Part shown: one piece after another, positions 42,587-52,542 of the stretch | How the letters are laid out: each line of letters starts with the position of its first letter | Position numbering within the stretch: the stretch's first letter is position 1 | DNA from: Siniperca chuatsi | Lineage: Eukaryota; Chordata; Actinopteri; Centrarchiformes; Sinipercidae | Length of the DNA: 64,000 nucleotides | Assembly: GCF_020085105.1 (NCBI RefSeq) | Contig: NC_058047.1 | Location: 20,788,001-20,852,000 of the forward strand | Direction: 5' to 3' | Position numbers and translations under genes: made by a program | Notes under the pieces: generated by a model | Seen by the model: the letters and a program-made list of their open reading frames with translations, nothing else | Told to the model about the DNA's origin: nothing | Database searches by the model: none

Positions 42587-43975
42587 AAAAACAGTCTGTC
42601 ACATTAATCCACTCTCCTTATTCTTCCTTTCATGTCATTCACCAATCATTTTTGCTTTGCATTTTGTATTTAGGACACTTTTGATCTCTTTATTTAGTTT
42701 TTTCTGAGCCTTTTTGGACCTCTTTCTCTCATTGTTTGTAACAGCATTAAACAGTAATTTAAATGGTTGTTATCTTTTATCTTGTTCGCATCTAAATATA
42801 GTAACAAAATCATGTTAACTATCCATTGCATAGTGGTATCTTTGTCAACTTTTAATGTATGTATTTTGTTCTTTCTGGCCTTTATCTCTCAATGTTACTG
42901 CTACTTAGCCATATTTAGTCAACTTTATTTGGAAATAACACCGATGTAACTCCAAGGCTCTTCGGTGTGGGTCTGCGTGACACAAGCCCACTCAAACATT
43001 CCTTTGAATTGTGTGACAAACTAGCTGAACCCCAGACACTACAGTTTCGAACCCCAGGTTTGAGTGTTGATGTTCACACCGACACCAGACTCTAACATAT
43101 CTTCAAGTGAAGTGTCATGGAAATCAGTCTTATGGACTGGGCATACTGTAGACAAGAGATGTACACACACAGTGGCAAAAGTGACTTGAGCCGCTGACCT
43201 TTGCTCCTTTTTTTTTGCTGAAGCGCCCCCTGGACCAAATAAATAAATGTTGATTTTTATAATATTACTGGTACTACCATTTACAACTTTTTCATTTGCC
43301 TGAATGAACACAATGCAAGTTGTTCTTCATCATAATGCAGGTGATTTACTGTACAGAAGGATTGTTTCATTCTTAATTGATTCTAATTCATCATTGAATT
43401 AGTGTAAAGTGCACCAATTCAGATGTGGGAAAATGTTTATTGCTTCTATACTTTATTTAAAAGTATTCACTCCCACACTATGGACACTGCTTCTTCCTGA
43501 TTTTATCACTTTGCATTCACATCTTGGAGCCCATAGCTGCTTAACATTGTACACACACATTGGCACTTCATGGTTAGCCGAGGTTACATAGCTTTATGCT
43601 AGGGAGACATTGAGCTAGGCCTATTTAGTAAATTGTATAATGATGAGGTTATGATTATAGCTCTGTTTCTTTTCCTGTTAGCTTAATACACAGTTTCATT
43701 TTTGTATTAATGCTTTCAAGACACTGCACCTGCAGCAACCTGCCTTTCTGTAATAAAGTCTCTTGACCTGAGTGTTCTCGTTGACTTGCTTCTGTGACTA
43801 AAGTCACATTAATGAATATCTACCAGTTACAGTAGCTCTACTGCATACTACATGAAACATACACAAAGACATTTTTTTGATATGTTGCTAGAATAAGGAG
43901 CTTTGCATTTTTTAAAAGTGATGTAAATACCATTTGTGTCTTCTGATGAAGGAAAGAGAAAACAATATTTGAAAA
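42587..43975. other. Repeated array spacer
   Basis: No coding exon. Bases 42,590-42,790 (CAGTCTGTCACATTAAT..., then TGTATTT, GGACACTTTT, TTTGGACCTCTTTCTCTCA) resemble the upstream flanks of SP-B, SP-D and SP-E. About 42,955-43,150 (TCGGTGTGGGTCTGCGTGACACAAGC, CCCCAGACACTACAGTTTC) repeats further inside other spacers, such as 47,905-48,000 and 55,280-55,370. The remainder is unique AT-rich sequence. Confidence 0.55.
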
Positions 43976-43980
43976 AAACA

Positions 43981-43986
43981 TTTATT
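43981..43986 (-). terminator. Polyadenylation signal of SP-B
   Basis: AATAAA on the minus strand, 110 bases past the SP-B stop codon. It is well placed for a short 3' UTR. Confidence 0.55.
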
Positions 43987-44095
43987 TTGCCTTTGCATTA
44001 AAGAGTAAACACTGACAGAGCGACTCAGACACAACTGCCCCTATCAAATACAATGAAAGAATGCTGAAGCAAATCTTTGTGTAAGATTGTTACAT

Positions 44096-45416
44096 TTAAC
44101 AATTCTTTTCCTTGAGAATCTTTTTGATCCAGGGCAGGTATTTTGATATGTCTGTATAGACGTTGGGTACGTTTGGGTATTTACAGTTGGTATTTTTGTT
44201 GAAAGACACGACACCAACTGCCGTCCCGTTGCACACCAGAGGACCGCCAGAATCACCCTGTGAGGAGGAAATATCTTAATATGTTCATTCAAGATGATGT
44301 AAAATTTTAATACATTGTTTAGACTAGAAACCAGTTGAGACTTTCTGTTAAAGGACAGAAAACATACCTGACAGAATCCTTTGGTTGTTTTATATCCTCC
44401 TGCACAGATAACATTGCCAGGAAGACCAGGCCATTGCTCTTCACAGACTTGCGGGTTAATGACAGACACATCCACCACTCTCAGCTCATTTGTAGAACCA
44501 TTTCTAGTCAAACCCCATCCAGCCACACTGCACTTTTCGTTGTCTTTTATGTTCATTTCAAAACTGGGAAGTTGAATAAGCTGAATTCTTCTGTCCAGTT
44601 GAACTTCTTTAGACAGCTGGCAACACACAAAATCAGAAAATAAAAATTAAAAACTGGCTTTCTGTCTGAACACACTCTTACTCTTTATCAGACTATCAGA
44701 CAAATTTATTGAACCTTTTTTTTTTTTTAGCATAACTTAAATGCAAATAATTTGACTGTAAAAATGCAAGATGTCATCTGGAACTACAGGGTTAAATGAA
44801 TATATACTTACTTTGAGGAGCATGATGTCATTCCCTGTTCCGACATTCTCATAAGATGGGTATTTGCACTTCTTTTCAATGAGTCTCACTGTTTTATCAG
44901 CCTTCTTGAGATCATGGGTGCCAAGAACAACACGTGTAGGTTTTCTGGCCAAGCTATAATTGAGAGGTTGTTAGTAGATCTACTCAAGTTGTGCCAACAA
45001 CCAAACAAAGCAACAAATGATACATTTCTTTTGAAAATAGTGTGTTTGTATATCCTGAATTTTTTTTTATTTGATTTCTAATTACATTAAATAAACAAAG
45101 GATTTCTGGAAGAGGACATTTAACTCACTTATCATTGCAGTGTGCAGCAGTGACTACAAACTGTTTACTGATGAGGAATCCTCCACATAAATGAGTCATG
45201 TTGTCCTGCAGCGAGGCCATATACAGCAGCGAGTTCTCCGGGGCTTTTTCCCCATCTATGATTTCACTCCCAAGTGCTGCAAAGATAAGTAAAAATCTAT
45301 ATTAGGTTAATGTCCCATTAAATGGTTGGAGGATGATAAAAAGATTCAGTAATTTTACCATTTTGTCCAAGACATGTCAGAACATGAAAAAGCAGAAGTT
45401 TCTGCAGACCGTGCAT
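44096..45416 (-). CDS. SP-B: granzyme-like S1 serine protease (complete, 5 exons)
   Basis: A secreted or granule serine protease of the haematopoietic type; substrate unknown. Exons (minus strand) 45359-45416, 45129-45276, 44812-44953, 44368-44616 and 44096-44257 give 252 residues, with phases 1-2-0-0. The signal peptide is [19 protein letters not shown], and the mature end IIDG follows Ser-Glu, an acidic activation site as in granzymes. The triad is His65 (TAAHC), Asp111 (NDIMLL) and Ser202 (GDSGGPL). The pocket residues by chymotrypsin numbering are Gly189, Phe190, Asn216 and Asn226. Cys191 and Cys220 are kept, which argues against the chymase/granzyme B/cathepsin G group. Two extra cysteines, Cys98 (about c89) and the last residue Cys252 (about c247), recur in all four paralogs. 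Fish databases tend to call such genes granzyme-, duodenase- or mast cell protease-like; I see no firm orthology. Confidence 0.9.
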
Positions 45417-45600
45417 GATGCCAGCAAGACAACTGACTTGTCTTCTTAGGGGTGTCAAGTAGACCCTTTTATATATCAGTTTGCTTTGGATAAGTGTGAT
45501 TATCATCTATTTTATCTTGAATTCGAACCACATCCTCTGTGCAATGTAAGTTTGCAAGTTTGCAACTTCTGTTATCTTTGCATCATCTCGTCTGGTGCCT
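44258..45600. repeat. Duplicated block I, copy 1 (SP-B introns, exons 1-4 and promoter)
   Basis: This block is nearly identical, introns included, to 49,008-50,347. Only scattered single-base and few-base differences are seen, and the promoter and about 120 bases of upstream flank are included. The identity stops abruptly after CTCGTCTGGTGCCT: copy 1 continues CAACAGCC, while copy 2 continues CGGGGGGGCGCAG. Confidence 0.9.
45464..45475 (-). promoter_or_regulatory. TATA box of SP-B
   Basis: TATATAAAAGGG on the minus strand, 48-59 bases before the start codon. It predicts a leader of about 20-30 bases. The same element sits at the same place in SP-C and in variant form in SP-D and SP-E. Confidence 0.75.
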
Positions 45601-46209
45601 CAACAGCCACATGTACACTGCACATTATGTGATCAGTATGTGATGCATTAAACGCAGTCTGTCACATTAATTCATTCTTCCTCTTCTTACTTTTTATGTC
45701 ATTCAACATTCACTTTTTGTATTTAGAACACTTTTAGCCTCTTGAAATCTCTTGATTTTATTCATTCTGGACCCTTTGGGACCTACTTCCTCTCACTGTT
45801 TGTGAAGTTAACAATAAGTAAACTTAAATTGGGTTAATCTGATGAGTCAATAACACTTGGTGAATATTTTATATTGTTTCAATTATTTGAAGTTTAAAAT
45901 TAGTTAATATTCCATTTGTAGACCAAATAATAAAAATCACTTTTTCCAAGGCTGGATAACCAACTGGGTATAGCCTCAAACCCTCTGGGGACCCAAATGT
46001 TCTAGGCTCATCTTGTGGAAGTGAATTTGTAGTAATTGAATTGCAAGTTTGTTTGCTAATACTCTATGTATTACTAAATCTAATTGTAAACTGAAATGAC
46101 AGGAGCCTTAAGGAAAGACCTGCATTCTTATCTGCTCTTGACACCTCATCTTGTTGAGGGGCACTTAGTTAAAATCTGACTTTGTGCTAGAAATGTCAGG
46201 ACATGAAAT

Positions 46210-46456
46210 ATTCATACATTTGTGCACTGAAGAGTGCATGAACTCTGCCTTGGCCATGTAAGCATTAAGTTCCCTGAGGCTTTTTCCCCATGTATGATTT
46301 CAAATGTAAGCTCTGAAAAAACAAGAAAAATATTGTAGTTGATTTGTAGTAATTTCCCATTTGTAAGCCCGAGACTAATAATCAGATTTGGCAATTTTAT
46401 CATTTTGTCCTAGACATGTCACAATGTAAAGAAGAAATTTGTGCAGATCATGCATT
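46210..46456 (-). pseudogene. Relic of an SP-type gene (exons 1 and 2)
   Basis: On the minus strand 46,395-46,456 reads MHDLHKFLL-IVTCLGQN, matching SP exon 1, followed by a splice-donor-like GATAAAATTGCC. Bases 46,210-46,320 read ELTFEIIHGEKASGNLML-TWP, matching exon 2 from the activation site ([11 protein letters not shown]), with a frame change and then decay before the His-box. Exons 3-5 are not found. This host gene remnant sits upstream of SP-B, in the stretch missing from the duplicated copy. Confidence 0.75.
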
Positions 46457-46540
46457 ATGTTGGAAGTGTGTCACATTAATCTCTTCTTCCTCCTTCATTT
46501 CATCCAATAATTTCATTTTCATTTTACATTCAGCAAGGAG

Positions 46541-46753
46541 CGCACCATCAACAAGATGCGTTTAAACGATTTCTTAATGAAAAATTATTGGTGTGCGAGG
46601 CTTGAAATTCGCTTGTAGTTCTTCCACTTGCTGTCTGCATTGTGGGGAAGCATCAGTAGGGAATCCGCCATAGCGCTGGGTACGACAGACCCCCCCAGAC
46701 CCTACGAAGAAGAGGAAGGAGAGGAAGAAACAGGAGGAGATAAACTGGGTCAG
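46541..46753. other. Unclassified insertion in an array spacer
   Basis: A repeated spacer is interrupted here: CATTTTACATTCAG at the left is resumed at about 46,905 as TTCAATTCTGGCC.TTTTTGGA. The intervening 360 bases (46,541-46,900) are more GC-rich than the array and end with an AATAAATAAC word. The right part, from 46,754, is copied at 50,350. Terminal repeats were not identified, so I leave it unclassified. Confidence 0.45.
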
Positions 46754-47313
46754 GGGGAGGGGCGCAGTATTTGATAGTGAAAGAGGAGGAGAGGGTTAGG
46801 TGGGCATTTATAGGAATGCCAGAAGTGGTGCAGTTGAGGTGTGGTCCTGCTTCTGAAACTCTGCTAGATAGTTTCAATAAATAACACCCCACTTTCTTTT
46901 TTGTTCAATTCTGGCCTTTTTGGATCTTCTCTGCACTGTTTGTGGATAATATTTAACCGCATCAAATGAACTTTAGTTGGATCAGAAATGCAGTTGCATA
47001 AAATCATTCATTCACTGATTAATCCTGGAGGCAAATTTGTAAACATAGATGGACATGTTCACCAAATATGATATCTGACCTTGCATTGTGGGAAATATAA
47101 CTAATTGCTAAAATTTTAATAAAAATTTTACTTTAAGACATAGTTCCAGGTTTGAGAATGCAGGTGCGCTGTGCCTAATGTGCAGAGAATGCAGTGTTGC
47201 ATTTGGGGCATTTCCTGTTGTAGTCAGCCACCTATCCTCCCCATCCCTGTGTGTCTTTCTGGGTGCTCCTCTTTCCTTGTGCTTCTTGTGTGTCCCCGGT
47301 TCATCTTTGGATA

Positions 47314-47316
<3 letters not shown>

Positions 47317-47352
<36 letters not shown>
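47317..47352. repeat. (TG)n microsatellite, block II copy 1
   Basis: A TG run, slightly shorter than its duplicate at 50,894-50,931. Confidence 0.93.
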
Positions 47353-47356
<4 letters not shown>

Positions 47357-48605
47357 CTACTGGTCTGGTTCCATGAATCCCCGCCTGCTGGTGATCACCG
47401 GCACACCTGTCTCCTATCTACTCATCAGTCTCCACAGCTTATATGTCAGGCTCTTCCTTTACACTGATGCCAGATTGTCCCTGTATATTGTACGACCACT
47501 ACGTCAAGGCTCCTCAAACCTACTCAGCTAAGCGTTTGTTTAATTCAGTTCATGATGCTACATGTTTCAGAAACTGTAGATGTCCATTGTGTCCATGCTC
47601 AGAATCAGCAGCTGTCACTACTTTTTTTTTATCTCCTTACTTCCACAGGCTGACAGTGGGTGAGTTGCTGCTTTCTTGCCCAGTCAAGCTTGTTGAGACA
47701 GCTGGTGATACAAAATCAGTGAAAATTTGAAACTGGCAAGTACAGAGGCTGAGAGTGGCCGTTTTGTCTGTCTCTCAGATTTCTGACACTCTTTTGGACC
47801 CCTCCTCTCCCTGCTTGTGGATACTACTCAGCCACATCAAGTGAACCTTAGTTTGAGTTTTAGAAATGAAAAACACAGACGCAAGACCGATTTTCTTTGG
47901 TGTGGATCTACTTGATACAGCCCGCTGAAACTGTTTGTATTCTGTGATAAACTAGACGACCACTTAAACCACAGTTTCCAGGTTTTATCTACAGCGTTCT
48001 CACAACAGTTATGAAACTCATGCTCTAGTTCCTTTCATTGTTAATGTACAGCTGACAGGTCAGCAATTATTACTCAGTCTGTTAAAGTTTTATTTTACCA
48101 GAATCCAAAATATGTTTAAATGAAGTGTCATAAAAATGCTATTGACTGGGGATACTGGCTTAATGCAAACATAACCATCTGTACATATACAACAAAACAC
48201 ACACACACAAACTTAATAGGAAGGATCAATGGTAATACATGCTGCCTGGTAGTTAAAACCAAAAACAGGTTTATTTTACATTTGTATTGTTTTTACATTA
48301 GGGTATTGCAAATATGACTTGCTGTACACCAGCTATAGAAAATAAAACAGGAAAGAGTGCCTTTTAATCTAGCAGTGTGCCGGGCCTTTTCACTGCAACC
48401 AGAAAGTATATATTCTACATTGAACTTGAACTAAAAAGTTTTGTGAATGCATTTTGGAAAGACAAATTAAGATATATAATTTAACTTAAATACCATTTCT
48501 GTCTTCTGATGAAGAATGTAACCACAAGAAATATAGTACAGAATTTTATGTTTGCATTTCAGATAAAGAACAAACACTGACAGAGCAACATAAACACAGC
48601 AATAC

Positions 48606-48822
48606 CTCCATAATAATAATCATAATAGTTTTACTTATAGAGCTCTTTTCAAGTAAAAACCACAAAGCAATTTCCAAAGAAATGAGAAAGAAAGTATGTC
48701 AAAGGGACATCCTGTAAAAGTGAGTTTTAAGACGAGGTTTAAAGGCAGCGACAGTGTCGGCCGACCTGATGGAGAGTGGAAGGCTGTTACAGAGCTGAGG
48801 AGCCAGTACAATATAAAACAAG
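48606..48822 (+). repeat. Dispersed repeat inserted in the 3' flank of SP-C
   Basis: The block AATAATCATAATAGTTTTACTTATAGAGCTC..., GTGAGTTTTAAGACGAGGTTTAAAGGCAG, GTCGGCCGACCTGATGGAGAGTGGAAGGCTGTTACAGAGC is a sequence type scattered in many fish genomes (from memory). It is absent from the matching place beside SP-B (43,990-44,090) but present beside both SP-C and SP-D. It therefore arrived after SP-B and SP-C separated there and before block II was copied. Confidence 0.7.
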
Positions 48823-48845
48823 AAAAGTATGCTGAATTGTTACAT

Positions 48846-50164
48846 TTAACAATTCTTTTCCTTGAGAATCTTGTTGATCCAGGGCAGGTATTTTGATATG
48901 TCTGTATAGACGTTGGGAACATTTGGGTAGTCACAGTTTTTCTTCTTGTTGAAAGACACGACACCAACTGCCGTCCCGTTGCACACCAGAGGACCGCCAG
49001 AATCACCCTGTGAGGAAGAAATATCTTAATATGTTCATTCAAGATGATGTAAAATGTTCATACATTGTTTAGACTAGAAACCAGTTGAGACTTTGTTAAA
49101 GAACAGAAAACATACCTGACAGAATCCTTTGGTTGTTTTATATCCTCCTGCACAGATAACATTGCCAGGAAGACCAGGCCATTGCTCTTCACAGACTTGC
49201 GGGTTAATGACAGACACATCCACCACTCTCAGCTCATTTGTACAACCATTTCTAGTCAAACCCCATCCAGCCACACTGCACTTTTCGTTGTCTTTTATGT
49301 TCATTTCAAAACTGGGAAGTTGAATAAGCTGAATTCTTCTGTCCAGTTGAACTTCTTTAGACAGCTGGCAACACACAAAATCAGAAAATAAAAATTAAAA
49401 ACTGGCTTTCTGTCTGAACACGCTCTTACTCTTTATCAGACTATCAGACAAATTTATTGAACCTTTTTTTTTTTTTAGCATAACTTAAATGCAAATAATT
49501 TGACTGTAAAAATGCAAGATGTCATCTGGAACTACAGGGTTAAATGAATATATACTTACTTTGAGGAGCATGATGTCATTCCCTGTTCCGACATTCTCAT
49601 AAGATGGGTATTTGCACTTCTTTTCAATGAGTCTCACTGTTTTATCAGCCTTCTTGAGATCATGGGTGCCAAGAACAACACGTGTAGGTTTTCTGTCCAA
49701 GCTATAATTGAGAGGTTGTTAGTAGATCTACTCAAGTTGTGCCAACAACCAAACAAAGCAACAAATGATACATTTCTTTTGAAAATAGTGTGTTTGTATA
49801 TCCTGAGTTTTTTTTTATTTGATTTCTAATTACATGAAATAAACAAAGGATTTCTGGAAGAGGACATTTAACTCACTCATCATTGCAGTGTGCAGCAGTG
49901 ACTACAAACTGTTTACTGATGAGGAATCCTCCACATAAATGACCCATGTTGTCCTGCAGCGAGGCCATATACAGCAGCGAGTTCTCCGGGGCTTTTTCCC
50001 CATCTATGATTTCACTCCCAAGTGCTGCAAAGATAAGTAAAAATCTATATTAGGTTAATGTCCCATTAAATGGTTGGAGGATGATAAAAAGATTCAGTAA
50101 TTTTACCATTTTGTCCAAGACATGTCAGAACATGAAAAAGCAGAAGTTTCTGCAGACCGTGCAT
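48846..50164 (-). CDS. SP-C: granzyme-like S1 serine protease (complete, 5 exons), near-twin of SP-B
   Basis: Exons (minus strand) 50107-50164, 49877-50024, 49560-49701, 49116-49364 and 48846-49007 give 252 residues, the same structure and phases as SP-B. The signal peptide is the same, as are the acidic activation site (SE/IIDG), the triad (His65, Asp111, Ser202), the Gly189/Phe190/Asn216/Asn226 pocket and the extra Cys98/Cys252 pair. Differences from SP-B visible in exons 1-4 are few: Thr47Gly, Asn69Asp, Ala71Asp and a Ser-to-Cys change in exon 4 (NGSTNEL to NGCTNEL). That last change adds one cysteine in the autolysis-loop region. Exon 5 differs more ([10 protein letters not shown] and WINKIL against [10 protein letters not shown] and WIKKIL), so exon 5 has a different recent history from the rest. 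The gene is most likely functional. Its substrate and cell type are unknown. Confidence 0.9.
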
Positions 50165-50347
50165 GATGCCAGCAAGACAACTGACTTGTCTTCTTAGGGG
50201 TGTCAAGTAGACCCTTTTATATATCAGTTTGCTTTGGTAAAGTGTGATTATCATCTATTTTATCTTAAATTCGAACCACATCCTCTGTGCAATGTAAATT
50301 TGCAAGTTTGCAACTTCTGTTATCTTTGCATCATCTCGTCTGGTGCC
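49008..50347. repeat. Duplicated block I, copy 2 (SP-C)
   Basis: Partner of 44,258-45,600, near-identical through introns. The right edge at 50,348 joins directly to block II copy 2, whereas the original has 1.15 kb (with the exon 1-2 relic) between the two blocks. Confidence 0.9.
50212..50223 (-). promoter_or_regulatory. TATA box of SP-C
   Basis: TATATAAAAGGG on the minus strand, identical in sequence and spacing to the SP-B box. The upstream flank beyond about 130 bases is different, because the duplication breakpoint lies at 50,348. Confidence 0.75.
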
Positions 50348-50349
50348 TC

Positions 50350-50888
50350 GGGGGGGCGCAGTATTTGATAGTGAAAGAGGAGGAGAGGGTTAGGTGGGCA
50401 TTTATAGGAATGCCAGAAGTGGTGCAGTTGAGGTGTGGTCCTGCTTCTGAAACTCTGCTAGATAGTTTCAATAAATAACACCCCACTTTCTTTTTTGGAT
50501 CTTCTCTGCACTGTTTGTGGATAATATTTAACCGCATCAAATGAACTTTAGTTGGATCAGAAATGCAGTTGCATAAAATCATTCATTCACTGATTAATCC
50601 TGGAGGCAAATTTGTAAACATAGATGGACATGTTCACCAAATATGATATCTGACCTTGCATTGTGGGAAATATAACTAATTGCTAAAATTTTAATAAAAA
50701 TTTTACTTTAAGACATAGTTCCAGGTTTGAGAATGCAGGTGCGCTGTGCCTAATGTGCAGAGAATGCAGTGTTGCATTTGGGGCATTTCCTGTTGTAGTC
50801 AGCCACCTATCCTCCCCATCCCTGTGTGTCTTTCTGGGTGCTCCTCTTTCCTTGTGCTTCTTGTGTGTCCCCGGTTCATCTTTGGATA

Positions 50889-50935
<47 letters not shown>

Positions 50936-52542
50936 CTACTGGTCTGGTTCCATGAATCCCCGCCTGCTGGTGATCACCGGCACACCTGTCTCCTATCTAC
51001 TCATCAGTCTCCACAGCTTATATGTCAGGCTCTTCCTTTACACTGATGCCAGATTGTCCCTGTATATTGTACGACCACTACGTCAAGGCTCCTCAAACCT
51101 ACTCAGCTAAGCGTTTGTTTAATTCAGTTCATGATGCTACATGTTTCAGAAACTGTAGATGTCCATTGTGTCCATGCTCAGAATCAGCAGCTGTCACTAC
51201 TTTTTTTTTATCTCCTTACTTCCACAGGCTGACAGTGGGTGAGTTGCTGCTTTCTTGCCCAGTCAAGCTTGTTGAGACAGCTGGTGATACAAAATCAGTG
51301 AAAATTTGAAACTGGCAAGTACAGAGGCTGAGAGTGGCCGTTTTGTCTGTCTCTCAGATTTCTGACACTCTTTTGGACCCCTCCTCTCCCTGCTTGTGGA
51401 TACTACTCAGCCACATCAAGTGAACCTTAGTTTGAGTTTTAGAAATGAAAACACAGACGCAAGACCGATTTTCTTTGGTGTGGATCTACTTGATACAGCC
51501 CGCTGAAACTGTTTGTATTCTGTGATAAACTAGACGACCACTTAAACCACAGTTTCCAGGTTTTATCTACAGCGTTCTCACAACAGTTATGAAACTCATG
51601 CTCTAGTTCCTTTCATTGTTAATGTACAGCTGACAGGTCAGCAATTATTACTCAGTCTGTTAAAGTTTTATTTTACCAGAATCCAAAATATGTTTAAATG
51701 AAGTGTCATAAAAATGCTATTGACTGGGGATACTGGCTTAATGCAAACATAACCATCTGTACATATACAACAAAACACACACACACAAACTTAATAGGAA
51801 GGATCAATGGTAATACATGCTGCCTGGTAGTTAAAACCAAAAACAGGTTTCTACTAAGAGATGAAACACAGGTTTATTTTACATTTGTATTGTTTTTACA
51901 TTAGGGTATTGCAAATATGACTTGCTGTACACCAGCTATAGAAAATAAAACAGGAAAGAGTGCCTTTTAGTCTAGCAGTGTGCCGGGCCTTTTCACTGCA
52001 ACCAGAAAGTATATACCATTTCTGTCTTCTGATGAAGAATGTAACCACAAGAAATATAGTACAGAATTGTATATCTGTTTTATTTTGCATTTCAGATAAA
52101 GGACAAACACTGACAGAGCAACATAAACACAGCAATACCTCTATAATAATCATAATAGTTTTACTTATAGAGCTCTTTTCAAGTAAAAACCACAAAGCAA
52201 TTTCCAAAGAAATGAGAAAGAAAGTATGTCAAAGGGACATCCTGTAAAAGTGAGTTTTAAGACGAGGTTTAAAGGCAGCGACAGTGTCGGCCGACCTGAT
52301 GGAGAGTGGAAGGCTGTTACAGAGCTGAGGAGCCAGTACAATATAAAACAAGAAAAGTATGCTGAATTGTTACATTTAACAATTCTTTTCCTTGAGAATC
52401 TTGTTGATCCAGGGCAGGTATTTTGATATGTCTGTATAGACGTTGGGAACATTTGGGTAGTCACAGTTTTTCTTCTTGTTGAAAGACACGACACCAACTG
52501 CCGTCCTGCCGCACACCAGAGGACCGCCAGAATCACCCTGTG
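50350..52542. repeat. Duplicated block II, copy 2 (spacer plus SP-D exon 5)
   Basis: A near-identical copy of 46,754-49,012 ending at the 5' edge of SP-D exon 5. Beyond 52,543 SP-D stops matching SP-C and matches SP-E instead. It includes the TG microsatellite at 50,894-50,931 and the dispersed repeat at about 52,142-52,360. Confidence 0.92.

Larger units (their letters stand above)
46754..49012. repeat. Duplicated block II, copy 1 (spacer plus SP-C exon 5)
   Basis: This block begins at GGGGCGCAGTATTTGATAG and runs through the spacer, a TG microsatellite, a dispersed repeat and SP-C exon 5. It recurs almost unchanged at 50,350-52,542. Differences include microsatellite length, about 80 bases at 48,410-48,495 absent from copy 2, and about 30 bases near 51,850-51,880 present only in copy 2. 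Open frames in the spacer are identical in both copies simply because the DNA is; they show no family resemblance. Confidence 0.92.

Noticed and set aside
46541-46900. Treating the insertion as a solo LTR
   Set aside because: No matching terminal dinucleotides, target duplication or second copy of an end could be shown; the AATAAA word alone is not enough.
47171-47730. Open frames of 95-117 codons repeated at 50,746-51,309
   Set aside because: They are the same in both places because the DNA was duplicated; they run through a TG microsatellite and match no family.
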